NCBI GenBank assembly: GCA_011375245.1
Contig: DRMA01000280.1
Location: 1 to 11,168, forward strand
Origin: Thiothrix sp.
GTDB lineage: Bacteria > Pseudomonadota > Gammaproteobacteria > Thiotrichales > Thiotrichaceae
DNA: 11,168 nucleotides
Direction of reading: 5' to 3'
The first letter of the stretch is position 1. Each line of letters starts with the position of its first letter. The translations under genes and the position numbers were made by a program. Positions 1-7,854 of the stretch are shown here, one piece after another. The notes beneath the pieces were generated by a model that saw only the letters and a program-made list of their open reading frames with translations, was not told where the DNA came from and ran no database searches.

Positions 1-241
1 ACACTGGTTAAATCCTGAGTGTCAGGGCTACTTAATGTTTTTGCATGATAGCCAAGTGTTATCGCGTGATAATATGGAATTTATTATTGATAAGGTTTTA
101 GCATTGAAAGATATAAACTTTAATCTTAATAAATTAAAATGGGTGGTGTTAATGATTTTATTGAACCAGCCTGATAAAGAAGCTGAGTTTGCATGGATGG
201 ATGATATTGCAATGGGCGGTGTACTACCTGTTTATCATTAG
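1..241 (+). CDS. smg: Smg/DUF494 family protein, C-terminal part (5' end outside window)
   Basis: This is the last 79 residues of a protein whose reading frame is open to the left edge; the first complete codon is at position 2 and the stop TAG is at 239-241. An ATG at 35 exists, but the frame and homology continue upstream of it (HWLNPECQGYL), so it is internal and not the start. The pattern ECQGYLMFLHDSQVLS, then DKVLALKD, then LKWVVLMILLNQP matches my memory of the C-terminal half of the Smg (DUF494) family, usually about 155-160 residues, so roughly half the protein is present. Smg is often found beside dprA/smf and topA in gammaproteobacteria; those neighbours would be to the left. Its molecular role is poorly defined, so I claim the family only. 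It converges on the minus-strand membrane-protein gene that ends at 400. Confidence 0.88.
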   Translation, partial: HWLNPECQGYLMFLHDSQVLSRDNMEFIIDKVLALKDINFNLNKLKWVVLMILLNQPDKEAEFAWMDDIAMGGVLPVYH

Positions 242-312
242 TATCCTTATGTTTTATATATTTTTATACGTTTTTCTAAAATGATTACGTTGTAAAAGTG
301 GCATAAAACAAG

Positions 313-347
313 AGCGGAATAACATAAAGGTGGAGCGTTATTTCGCT
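313..347 (-). terminator. Probable intrinsic terminator of the permease/membrane-protein unit
   Basis: An 11-bp inverted repeat (arms 313-323 and 337-347, one G-U pair, 13-nt loop) lies about 53 bp past the stop of the minus-strand gene ending at 400. Read on the minus strand, the 3' arm is followed by CTTGTTTTAT, a T-rich tail of the kind intrinsic terminators need. Read on the + strand there is no T tract, so it fits the minus-strand unit better than smg. The long loop and broken T run make it a moderate case. The rest of the 242-399 gap is AT-rich with nothing else I can assign. Confidence 0.5.
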
Positions 348-399
348 AATAACCACACCACGCTTAAATTTCTATGGATCAACGCTATAAATTTTCTTA

Positions 400-924
400 T
401 TAAAAAATAGCAAAAATACCCAATACAATGCCCAATAAAACTAACGCAAATAAACTAATGACGGACAACACTCCAAGAAATAAAGACAAAGGGTTTGCTA
501 GTACCGCAATACTGACATAATCACCTAACATCTCACGTCCATTACTAAGTAGTGAGCGAATTTCCCATAAATCTTTTGCACCACTGACAGCATTTACTGC
601 GGTGACTTTTTTTGTACTGGTTAGTGCTTGTAAGCTGCTAGTGAGGTCGGTTTTTATTTCATTAATCATCTCAGGTAAATCATTTAAATCTTGTAAGGCA
701 AAATAAAAGCGTGATAACCACAACACAGGAAGTGCAAGTACAACACTAATGCCTAATGCCCAGCCCAATGTCATTTTTTGTAAGACAAACATAAATATAA
801 ATAACCAAAGGATAACAGCGATGCCCATGAGTATAAGAAAACGTAGTTTCTTGGTTGCACTACCAACTAAAGGCATTAATTTGGCTAATAATTTTTCGAG
901 TTTCTTTAAGGTATCTTTATCCAT
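400..924 (-). CDS. Small three-helix membrane protein of unknown family
   Basis: This 174-residue protein is one I do not recognise. It has a charged, Lys-rich N-terminus (residues 1-27), hydrophobic helices at about 28-49 and 53-73, a soluble segment at about 78-140 that looks helical (QDLNDLPEMINEIKTDL, then SLLSNGREMLGDYV), and a long hydrophobic C-terminus at about 143-173 that could be one long helix or a hairpin. The gene starts 6 bp after the stop of the upstream permease, so the two are almost certainly co-transcribed and perhaps translationally coupled: the permease ends in two consecutive in-frame TAA codons and this ATG follows in the same frame. The only GGA-type ribosome-site match is the GGATAA that contains the permease's own stop. 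It could be an accessory subunit of the transporter, but that is inference from position only. Confidence 0.8.
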   Translation of the reverse strand: MDKDTLKKLEKLLAKLMPLVGSATKKLRFLILMGIAVILWLFIFMFVLQKMTLGWALGISVVLALPVLWLSRFYFALQDLNDLPEMINEIKTDLTSSLQALTSTKKVTAVNAVSGAKDLWEIRSLLSNGREMLGDYVSIAVLANPLSLFLGVLSVISLFALVLLGIVLGIFAIF

Positions 925-930
925 AAGTTA

Positions 931-2235
931 TTATCCATGATTCATACGTCCATAAGCCTTATCCAGCGGTAAACGAGAAATAATATAAAAAGCGGGAATA
1001 CTGGCAATTATCACCCAAATAAAGAATAATTTATAGCCTAATAATTCCTGTATTTGACCGCTAAACATACTTGGAATCATCATTCCTGCTGCCATAAAGC
1101 CAGTTGCCAGTGCATAATGTGCAGTTTTAAATTCACCTTTAGCAATATAAATCAAATACAACATAAATGCAGTAAAACCAAAGCCATAGCCAAATTGTTC
1201 GATAGCAACTAGTGCTTGAATCAGTAATAATGAACGGGGTTGTTCCCATGCCATAAAGACATAGACCAGATCGGGTAAGTTGATGGCTAATGCCATCCAC
1301 CAAATCCAATATTTTAAGCCATGCTGTGACACCAAAATGCCGCCAATAATGCCGCCTAATACTAAGGCAAATACACCTACTGTGCCGTAGATGATACCAA
1401 CATCAAGAGTTTCTAAACCTAAACCGCCTTTTTCGCGTGGATCAAGCATAAATAAAGCAGCTATTTTACCGAGTTGTGCCTCACCTAAGCGGTAGAGCAG
1501 AATAAAAGCAAGGTATAAGGCAATATATTGCTTCTGAAAAAAGGTAGCAAAAACGTTGCTTATATTTTCCATAATCTGTGCAATATTTTGTTGATCTTGA
1601 GGGATGCTACGATTTTTGCTTTCAATCTTGGGCAGCATAAACCAATGATAAAGCGCAAAGATGCATAAAATTCCTGCTAGTAAAAAAAAAGTCGTTCGCC
1701 AAGCAATTTCTATAGCGTAGTATTTTTCCATGAATCCTGCAAAAACAACAATCAATCCTTGACCTGTAATTCCTGCTAAACGATAAAATGTTGAGCGAAT
1801 ACCAACAAAAAAAGCCTGTTGCCCATCATCTAGTGCCGACATGTAATAACCATCAGCAGCAATATCATGTGTTGCGGAGCTAAAGGCTAATAGCCAGAAA
1901 AAGGCCATTGTGTATTGCACATAATGATTAACAGATAAGCTAAGAGCAACACCTGCAAATCCTACGCCCAAGAGGAATTGCATGCTAATAATCCAAAGCC
2001 GTTTGGTTTTGAATAATTCAACAAATGGACTCCATAAGGGTTTGATAACCCATGGTAGATAAAGCCATGCGGTAAAAAACGCTAATTCGGCATTCGATAT
2101 ACCCAGCTTCTTATACATAATAGTAGAGAGGACAACAATGGCAAAGTAAGGTAAACCTTCAGAAAAGTACAAACTTGGAATCCAAAACCACGGAGTTTTG
2201 GTATTACTTTTAGGGAGGTTAGGCACTTTATTCAT
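931..2235 (-). CDS. MFS permease, AmpG-like PAT family
   Basis: This 434-residue, roughly 12-helix inner-membrane transporter belongs to the major facilitator superfamily. Three stretches point to the PAT/AmpG-like branch: IPSLYFSEGLPY in helix 1 (about 19-30), IKPLWSPFVE in the helix 2-3 loop (64-73), and SATHDIAADGYY (120-131), which corresponds to the D-x-x-x-DG region of that branch. Later helices carry EQFGYGFGFTAFMLYLIY (346-363). AmpG itself imports anhydromuropeptides during wall recycling, but it is longer (about 490 residues, extra helices), so I do not assign that substrate; sugars, peptides or cofactors are possible. The start at 2235 is supported because the family similarity begins near residue 14, although no good Shine-Dalgarno precedes it. 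It lies 41 bp downstream of the lipoprotein gene and 6 bp upstream of a small membrane-protein gene, so it is the middle member of a probable three-gene unit. Confidence 0.85.
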   Translation of the reverse strand: MNKVPNLPKSNTKTPWFWIPSLYFSEGLPYFAIVVLSTIMYKKLGISNAELAFFTAWLYLPWVIKPLWSPFVELFKTKRLWIISMQFLLGVGFAGVALSLSVNHYVQYTMAFFWLLAFSSATHDIAADGYYMSALDDGQQAFFVGIRSTFYRLAGITGQGLIVVFAGFMEKYYAIEIAWRTTFFLLAGILCIFALYHWFMLPKIESKNRSIPQDQQNIAQIMENISNVFATFFQKQYIALYLAFILLYRLGEAQLGKIAALFMLDPREKGGLGLETLDVGIIYGTVGVFALVLGGIIGGILVSQHGLKYWIWWMALAINLPDLVYVFMAWEQPRSLLLIQALVAIEQFGYGFGFTAFMLYLIYIAKGEFKTAHYALATGFMAAGMMIPSMFSGQIQELLGYKLFFIWVIIASIPAFYIISRLPLDKAYGRMNHG

Positions 2236-2250
2236 AACGTTGCCGACATT

Positions 2251-2264
2251 GGAGATTGGAGATT
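2251..2264. repeat. Tandem 7-bp repeat in the lipoprotein-permease gap
   Basis: Two perfect copies of GGAGATT lie side by side (2251-2257 and 2258-2264) in the 41 bp gap just before the permease start. On the coding (minus) strand this reads AATCTCCAATCTCC. It takes the place where a ribosome site would be expected and is pyrimidine-rich there, which helps explain the lack of a Shine-Dalgarno. Possibly simple slippage; no function is claimed. Confidence 0.6.
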
Positions 2265-2276
2265 AATAGCTAATGG

Positions 2277-2867
2277 CTAACGTTGTGGTTTCCAAATAAT
2301 AGACTCTAAGACCCATTCGCTTAGGATTTCTGTAGGAGGTATTTCGCCATCAGGACCATCCCATTGTCCATGAAATTGGTAGATAATATTAGCAGTTTTG
2401 GGCGCTATACAAAGAACCTTCCCTGATAATTCTTCTGTGCCAGCCATGCAAGGTTCTCTATTTTCATAGTTATAAATATCTTGATAAGTACTCTTTAGTT
2501 CATGCCCTAATGCATTACCAATTTTGTTGCTATTAACAATAACGGAGAAAATATTGTCACCTTTAGTGTCAGGGTTAATAATGATAAGCGGTGTTCCATT
2601 CTGACTGACGCGAATTACAGGAGTCTGTTCTCCTTGCTGAAATTTTGTATATTGGGTGACGCTATAGTCATCAAATGCCAATGTTATTTGATGTATATTG
2701 AATGGGGTTGAAGCGTTGATCGGACCAATACCTGCTGCTGATAAAATGATCTTTTTTTCTGCAGGTGTTGTTGTTTTTTCTTTTTGTTGCTCATCCGTGT
2801 CGCAGCCAGCCATGATCATTAACACGGTTATTAATAATATAATACGAAGAGAACAGATACCTTTCAT
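2277..2867 (-). CDS. DUF1131 (YfeY-type) lipoprotein
   Basis: I place the start at the ATG at 2867 (196 residues) rather than the TTG at 2921. The ATG is preceded by a purine-rich site (GGAAGGGAAGG) and opens a proper lipoprotein signal: basic start, hydrophobic core to about residue 19, and a lipobox MAGC with the lipidated Cys at 22. The longer form would put 18 extra residues ahead of the signal. The mature part matches my memory of E. coli YfeY (DUF1131, a sigma-E-regulated lipoprotein): GIGPINASTPF at 46-56 and YQFHGQWDGPDGEIPP at 163-178, then a Trp-rich end (WVLESIIWK). Cys140 and Cys153 could form a disulfide. The residue after the lipidated Cys is Asp, which in enteric bacteria favours inner-membrane retention. 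The biochemical function of the family is unknown to me. It lies 143 bp after rho and 41 bp before the permease. I see no clear sigma-E promoter upstream. Confidence 0.85.
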   Translation of the reverse strand: MKGICSLRIILLITVLMIMAGCDTDEQQKEKTTTPAEKKIILSAAGIGPINASTPFNIHQITLAFDDYSVTQYTKFQQGEQTPVIRVSQNGTPLIIINPDTKGDNIFSVIVNSNKIGNALGHELKSTYQDIYNYENREPCMAGTEELSGKVLCIAPKTANIIYQFHGQWDGPDGEIPPTEILSEWVLESIIWKPQR

Positions 2868-3010
2868 TACTTTACCTTCCCTTCCCATGAGTGAAGAGCA
2901 TAAAAATAGCAAGTATAACAACTCTTAACCGAAGGTATTGCTTGTTTTTTGCACTCAATGAGTCGGTGTTATTATTGTAACAATCCTTGTTGAGCTTACC
3001 TAGTTAGTAG

Positions 3011-4267
3011 TTAGCTACGCATTGAATTGAAAAACTCTTCGTTAGTCATTGATGCTTGGAGCTTATCAAATAAGAATTCCATTGCATCCAGATCATCCAT
3101 TGGATGAAGAAATTTACGTAAGATTAATAGTTTTTGCAATTCTTCATCATTGACCAATAAATCTTCTCGACGTGAACCAGAACGTTTGATATTGATAGCA
3201 GGGTAGACGCGTTTTTCTGCAATCCGACGATCAAGATGTGTCTCAGAATTACCTGTACCTTTAAATTCTTCATAAATCACGTCATCCATTTTAGAACCCG
3301 TGTCAATCAATGCGGTAGCAATAATCGTTAGACTGCCACCTTCTTCAATATTACGTGCCGCACCAAAGAAACGTTTAGGGCGTTGTAAGGCGTTGGCATC
3401 AACACCACCAGTAAGCACTTTACCTGATGAAGGAACAACAGTATTGTAAGCACGTGCTAAGCGGGTAATGGAGTCAAGTAAAATAACCACATCTTTTTTA
3501 TGTTCAACAAGACGTTTTGCTTTTTCAATCACCATTTCAGCAACTTGAACATGACGTGATGCAGGTTCATCAAAGGTTGATGAGACGACTTCACCTCTCA
3601 CCATACGTGACATTTCGGTTACTTCCTCTGGACGCTCATCAATTAGAAGGACTATTAGCTCACAATCTGGATGGTTGCTGGCAATGCTTTGTGCTATGTT
3701 TTGTAACATCATCGTTTTACCCGCTTTGGGAGGAGCGATGATCAAGCCTCGCTGACCTTTACCAATAGGGGCTACAATATCAATAACACGGGCAGTTATG
3801 TCTTCTGTACTGCCGTTACCTCGTTCTAAACGCATGCGTTCATCAGGATGTAGTGGTGTTAGGTTTTCAAAAAGTACTTTGTTACGAGTATTTTCAGGAG
3901 CGTCATAGTTGATGGTGTCAACTTTAAGCATGGCGAAATAACGTTCGCTTTCTTTTGGTGGGCGTATTTTTCCTGAAATAGTATCTCCTGTGCGGAGACC
4001 AAAGCGTCTTATTTGGCTGGGAGATACATAAATATCATCAGCACCAGCGATATAGTTACTATTACTTGAGCGTAGAAAGCCAAAACCATCTTGGAGTATT
4101 TCTAGTACACCATCGCCATAAATATCATCACCTTTTTTGGCGGTTGCTTTGAGAATAGCAAAGATAATATCTTGTTTGCGAGAGCGGGATAGGCCGTCTA
4201 GACCAACTGATTTTGCAGTATCAAATAGCTCGGCAGTAGGTTTTTGTTTTAGTTCGGTAAGATTCAT
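3011..4267 (-). CDS. rho: Transcription termination factor Rho
   Basis: This is a hexameric RNA-dependent ATPase that terminates transcription of untranslated RNA. The 418-residue protein is complete and aligns position for position with E. coli Rho. The N-terminal helical domain starts [10 protein letters not shown]; the primary RNA site includes GFGFLR at 61-66; Walker A is APPKAGKT at 178-185; the catalytic Glu is E211 in DERPEEV; Walker B ends at D265 in LLDSITRL; the Q-loop holds K283; the R-loop holds K326; and the arginine finger is R366. M219, S266 and G337, positions where E. coli changes give bicyclomycin resistance, keep the sensitive residue. The start follows family usage; no strong Shine-Dalgarno is visible. 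E. coli rho sits downstream of trxA; here the upstream neighbour is a glycosyltransferase, 324 bp away, which leaves room for rho's own promoter and an autoregulatory leader. Confidence 0.98.
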   Translation of the reverse strand: MNLTELKQKPTAELFDTAKSVGLDGLSRSRKQDIIFAILKATAKKGDDIYGDGVLEILQDGFGFLRSSNSNYIAGADDIYVSPSQIRRFGLRTGDTISGKIRPPKESERYFAMLKVDTINYDAPENTRNKVLFENLTPLHPDERMRLERGNGSTEDITARVIDIVAPIGKGQRGLIIAPPKAGKTMMLQNIAQSIASNHPDCELIVLLIDERPEEVTEMSRMVRGEVVSSTFDEPASRHVQVAEMVIEKAKRLVEHKKDVVILLDSITRLARAYNTVVPSSGKVLTGGVDANALQRPKRFFGAARNIEEGGSLTIIATALIDTGSKMDDVIYEEFKGTGNSETHLDRRIAEKRVYPAINIKRSGSRREDLLVNDEELQKLLILRKFLHPMDDLDAMEFLFDKLQASMTNEEFFNSMRS

Positions 4268-4591
4268 AGGGTTAGATAGCTGTGGAAATTAATGGCCCCT
4301 TGTTAAGTTTAAGTGGCGTAAAGGTGTCTTGTGTTTTGTGATTATTCAAATGCTGGGTCAGTGTACCGCGTAATATTTTTGCCAGAGTGGCTAAATTTAG
4401 ATAAAACAAAGTCAGTGCTAATTCGATTTGTTAGAGACGAATGTAACACAGCTTTATAAACGAGTCTACTGCATTATTATTAGCTATTGGGCGGCCTACT
4501 TTGATGATGATAACACAAGCCTTTTAGTTCTCCTACTTAACACCTATGCTAATCCATTTTTGTTTCGCCGCTGATGCAATTGATGCAGTTG
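4268..4591 (-). promoter_or_regulatory. Gene-free rho leader/promoter region
   Basis: This 324 bp stretch separates the stop of the glycosyltransferase gene from the rho start, both on the minus strand. I see no open frame worth calling, no RNA gene, and no promoter pair that I would defend; AT-rich candidates exist but match consensus poorly. Visible structure is limited: an imperfect GC-flanked inverted repeat near 4568-4599, overlapping the end of the transferase gene (CCGC at 4567-4570 against GCGG at 4596-4599, with GCAA/TTGC inside), a TGATGCA direct repeat at 4572-4578 and 4581-4587, and a GTCAGTG direct repeat at 4357-4363 and 4411-4417. In E. coli rho is autoregulated through a long leader, and the length here is compatible with that, but the regulation is inferred from family knowledge. 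Confidence 0.4.
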
Positions 4592-5653
4592 CTATGCGGT
4601 CTTTATCAGGCTAAGCCATTGGTTTGTTATATTTTTAAAATTTAGATGCTGTATTGAGGCTTGTGCATTCTGTTTGAATTTTTCTTGCATGGCTGTATTA
4701 CCATGTAATGTATTAATGGCATCTGTTAATGCAGCAACATTTTCAGCATCAACTAATAGGCCGTTTTCGTTGTGCTGGATGATTTCATTAGGTCCTGTTG
4801 GACAGTCAAAGGAAATGCAAGGACAACGACAAGCAAGGGCTTCAAGTAGTATATTTGGAAATCCTTCGTGTCGGCTTGAAAGTGTAAAAAACTTTGCTTT
4901 ACTGTAATAGGCAAAAGGATTAACAACACTACCTTTTAAGAGTACTTTATCTTCCAACTGATGCTGTTGGATAAGTGCATTTAAAGCGCCTCTTTCTTCA
5001 CCTTCGCCCAATATAATGAGCTTTAGTGTTTCACTTGCATGTGAGGCTGCAAAGGCTTCTATTAAAAAATCAAAGCCTTTTTGTTTGTCTAAGCGACCAA
5101 CAGCAAGGATAAAGGGAGCTGTTTCCTCAATATCTTCTGTTGAAAGCTTTACCACTTTTTCTATGTCAATTGCATTATAAATGGTGGTTGTATTTTTTAG
5201 CCCAAAGTCTTTAATTAAGATGTTTTCTATTGCTTTAGAGCAGGCAACGACTTTTTTAGCACTAGGGTATATGCGTGGAATAAGTTTGTGGTAAATCATT
5301 TCGAGCGCAGCAGGGTCGTCACGTACGGATGTAACCGTTTCTCTTGAAGCCAAAGTACTGGGTAAGCCTGAGGATTCAAGGAAAGAATAGATGGCATCAA
5401 ACTGCTCTTTTTTGAAGAGTTTACGCAACAATAGTGTGCGTTTTAGCAAGGTAATGGCTTTTCCAAGTGCATTACTTTTAGCAATAATATTGAGGTCAAT
5501 TAATCTACCACCATGTGGGTAATAGTTATCTCGTGCATCAAAGAGGATCACGGTTACATCATGCTGCTCCTTTTCCATAGCAAATGATAAATTAGAAACA
5601 GTGCGCTCTGCGCCACCGTGACCGAGTGATTGAATAAGAAATGCAATTTTCAT
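4592..5653 (-). CDS. GT4-family glycosyltransferase
   Basis: This 353-residue protein has a GT-B fold signature of the GT4 (glycosyl transferases group 1) family, which moves a sugar from a nucleotide-sugar donor to a lipid-linked or glycan acceptor at the cytoplasmic face of the membrane. The N-terminal domain begins MKIAFLIQSLGHGGAER, with the acceptor-side glycine loop at 11-17. The C-terminal domain shows VGRL (185-188) and QKGF (191-194), which supply the usual phosphate-binding Arg and Lys, and the E-x7-E motif EGFPNILLE (E263 and E271). No signal peptide or transmembrane helix is seen. Sequence flavour recalls the PglJ/PglH-like transferases, but donor and acceptor cannot be read. The ATG at 5653 is the natural family start, yet no Shine-Dalgarno precedes it. 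It is divergent from the asparagine synthetase gene and codirectional with rho; no other glycan genes are in view. Confidence 0.92.
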   Translation of the reverse strand: MKIAFLIQSLGHGGAERTVSNLSFAMEKEQHDVTVILFDARDNYYPHGGRLIDLNIIAKSNALGKAITLLKRTLLLRKLFKKEQFDAIYSFLESSGLPSTLASRETVTSVRDDPAALEMIYHKLIPRIYPSAKKVVACSKAIENILIKDFGLKNTTTIYNAIDIEKVVKLSTEDIEETAPFILAVGRLDKQKGFDFLIEAFAASHASETLKLIILGEGEERGALNALIQQHQLEDKVLLKGSVVNPFAYYSKAKFFTLSSRHEGFPNILLEALACRCPCISFDCPTGPNEIIQHNENGLLVDAENVAALTDAINTLHGNTAMQEKFKQNAQASIQHLNFKNITNQWLSLIKTA

Positions 5654-5862
5654 ATACGTATTTTAAGATGTGTTTGTTGTAAGTGTATTGTTGATAGGTT
5701 CTAATCTGTGGTTAGGATAATATTTAGTTACAATTGAGCAAAATTGAGTTGACCCATGGTGCCGTGCAAGATAGCCTCCTAGCCGAAATTTAGATCATAT
5801 CTATCGTGTCTGTGATCGTAGCGGCTTTACTATAAGATAATGTAATTAAAGAGCAAGTACTT
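5654..5862. promoter_or_regulatory. Divergent promoter region between glycosyltransferase and asnB
   Basis: The 209 bp gap must hold the start signals for both genes. For asnB the best visible -10 candidate is GATAAT at 5836-5841 (overlapping TATAAG at 5831-5836), about 21 bp before the ATG; a matching -35 is poor. Just upstream is a short palindrome, TAGAT-CAT-ATCTA at 5791-5803, placed where an activator might bind. On the transferase side AATTGAG occurs twice, at 5732-5738 and 5742-5748, exactly 10 bp apart, so both copies face the same side of the helix. The asnB ribosome site is weak (AAAGAG about 9 nt before the ATG). Individual elements are suggestive only. Confidence 0.4.
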
Positions 5863-7851
5863 ATGTGTGGTTTTTGTGGTTTTGTGAGCAGTGATCTCGT
5901 TTCTTCTTCCTTTCAGGGGGCTTCGGGAAAACTTATAGCAATGATGGATGCGATTCACTATCGTGGTCCTGATGACCGTGGTAAATGGCTGGATGAGCGG
6001 GCACGATTGGCATTAGGTCACCAACGTCTCTCTATTCAAGACATTTCTGTGGCAGGGCATCAGCCTATGCATTCGGCAAATGAACGTTATACCATTGTTT
6101 TTAATGGTGAAGTATATAATTTCCTTTCAATTCGTGATGATGTTGAGCAAGCCAAACCTGAATACACATGGCGTGGACATTCTGATACCGAAGTTATGTT
6201 GGCTGCTTTTGAGCAATGGGGCATTAAAGAAACGCTAACCCGTATGGTTGGTATGTTTGCTTTTGCCCTTTATGATCGTAAAGAAAAAATACTGACACTT
6301 GCACGTGATCGTATGGGTGAAAAGCCACTGTATTATGGTTGGCAAAAAGGCACATTCTTATTTGGTTCAGAATTAAAAGCATTATGTGCCCATGATGATT
6401 GGCAAGGTGAGATTAATCGTGATGTGATTGCCCTGTATTTGCGCCATAACAATACACCACAAACGACTTCTATCTATAAAGACATCTACAAACTTATGCC
6501 TGGCTGTTTTATCCAAATGGCATTGGATGGCAAACAAAACATGCCTAACTACCAACCCGCTCTACAATATTATTGGTCAGTAAAAGCAGCAGCATTAGCA
6601 GGTGCAACGACCAATGCGTTTACAGGAACACCCGATGAAGCAGTTACTGAACTGGATACTTTATTACGCGATTCCATTCATGGGCAAATGATTGCTGATG
6701 TTCCTCTAGGCGCATTTTTATCAGGTGGCGTTGATTCGTCAACCGTTGTTGCGTTGATGCAAGATATGTCACAAGGCAATACCAAAACGTTTTCAATTGG
6801 CTTTAATGAAGCAGAATTCAATGAAGCGAATCATGCAAAAGCGGTTGCAGAACATTTAGGCACAGACCATACCGAAATGTATGTTTTCCCTCAGCAGGCA
6901 ATGGATGTTATTCCGCGTTTACCGACGTTGTTTGATGAACCATTTGCTGATCCTTCACAAATCCCTACTTTTCTTGTTGCGGAATTGGCAAAAAAAGCGG
7001 TAACAGTTAGTTTATCAGGCGATGGTGGCGATGAATTGTTTTGTGGTTATTCACGTTATCATAGTGCGCCGACGATGTGGAGCAAGATTGCAAACATTCC
7101 TCTGCCATTGAGAGTATTACTGCGTAAAGCCTTAGAGGTTGCTCCCGTTAATATGCTTGATTTCGTATTAAAAGGGCTAAATCCTGCGCTAAAGGCTGCG
7201 GGAAAATCAGCGATTAGTGAAGGTCAGCTTAAAAATGCAGCCGTGTTTTTACAGGCGACAAATGTGAATGAGGTATATCGCTATGTTGCTTCGGTATGGA
7301 AAAATCCCGAATCTTTAGTCAAAAATGCACAACCCATGCATAGTGTATTTCTTGATGATAATTCGATGAGCAGTGCGTTTGATGCTGATCCCCGTCGCAA
7401 TTTTATGTATCTTGACCAAGAAACCTACTTGCCTGATGATATTTTGGTAAAAGTAGATCGCTGTGCAATGGCTGTGAGTTTAGAAGGACGTATTCCCTTA
7501 CTGGATCATCGTATTGTTGAATTTGCATGGAGTTTGCCAACCTCATTGAAAATGCATGAAGGAAAAGAGAAATGGCCGTTGCGACAGATACTTTATCAGC
7601 ATGTTCCTGCAGCATTGATTGACCGTCCTAAGATGGGCTTTGGTGTGCCCATTGACTCATGGTTACGAGGACCATTACGTGACTGGGGTGAAGAGCTCTT
7701 GAATGAACAAACCTTGAAAGGACAAGGCTTTTTCCATGAAAAACCCATCCGAAAAAAATGGCAAGAGCATATCTCAGGTAAAATGGATTGGTCATTTTAT
7801 TTATGGCATGTGCTGATGTTTCAGCAATGGTATGCTGCGGTTGGGAAATAG
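5863..7851 (+). CDS. asnB: Glutamine-hydrolysing asparagine synthetase (AsnB family)
   Basis: This 662-residue class-II amidotransferase has two domains. The N-terminal glutaminase domain (about 2-215) releases ammonia from glutamine: Cys2 is the nucleophile after Met removal, which fixes the start, and R55, NGE at 81-83 and D108 in SDTE line the glutamine pocket. The C-terminal synthetase domain (about 255-640) activates a carboxylate with ATP: PP-loop SGGVDSS at 287-293, SGDGGDE at 385-391, and KVDR followed by LEGRIPLLD from about 530. The expected product is asparagine from aspartate. AsnB paralogues in polysaccharide or peptide clusters amidate other acids, such as uronic acids, and the length (E. 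coli AsnB is about 554) fits the longer accessory type. The divergent glycosyltransferase makes a glycan role worth considering, but aspartate remains the default substrate. The downstream gene is 102 bp away. Confidence 0.94.
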   Translation: MCGFCGFVSSDLVSSSFQGASGKLIAMMDAIHYRGPDDRGKWLDERARLALGHQRLSIQDISVAGHQPMHSANERYTIVFNGEVYNFLSIRDDVEQAKPEYTWRGHSDTEVMLAAFEQWGIKETLTRMVGMFAFALYDRKEKILTLARDRMGEKPLYYGWQKGTFLFGSELKALCAHDDWQGEINRDVIALYLRHNNTPQTTSIYKDIYKLMPGCFIQMALDGKQNMPNYQPALQYYWSVKAAALAGATTNAFTGTPDEAVTELDTLLRDSIHGQMIADVPLGAFLSGGVDSSTVVALMQDMSQGNTKTFSIGFNEAEFNEANHAKAVAEHLGTDHTEMYVFPQQAMDVIPRLPTLFDEPFADPSQIPTFLVAELAKKAVTVSLSGDGGDELFCGYSRYHSAPTMWSKIANIPLPLRVLLRKALEVAPVNMLDFVLKGLNPALKAAGKSAISEGQLKNAAVFLQATNVNEVYRYVASVWKNPESLVKNAQPMHSVFLDDNSMSSAFDADPRRNFMYLDQETYLPDDILVKVDRCAMAVSLEGRIPLLDHRIVEFAWSLPTSLKMHEGKEKWPLRQILYQHVPAALIDRPKMGFGVPIDSWLRGPLRDWGEELLNEQTLKGQGFFHEKPIRKKWQEHISGKMDWSFYLWHVLMFQQWYAAVGK

Positions 7852-7854
7852 ACA

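Noticed and set aside
35..241. A complete 68-residue small protein starting at the ATG at 35
   Set aside because: The same frame is open to the window edge and the upstream residues continue the Smg family pattern, so the ATG is internal to smg.
2868..2921. The 18-residue N-terminal extension of the DUF1131 lipoprotein from a TTG at 2921
   Set aside because: It would put residues ahead of a proper signal peptide, while the ATG at 2867 has a good ribosome site directly upstream.
2939..2970. A rho terminator at the ACTCAATGAGT palindrome near 2953-2963
   Set aside because: The palindrome has too small a loop to form a stable hairpin, and on the rho strand it is followed by A residues, not T.
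3517..3741. A + strand open frame opposite rho
   Set aside because: It is the antisense of a conserved essential gene and shows no motif of its own.
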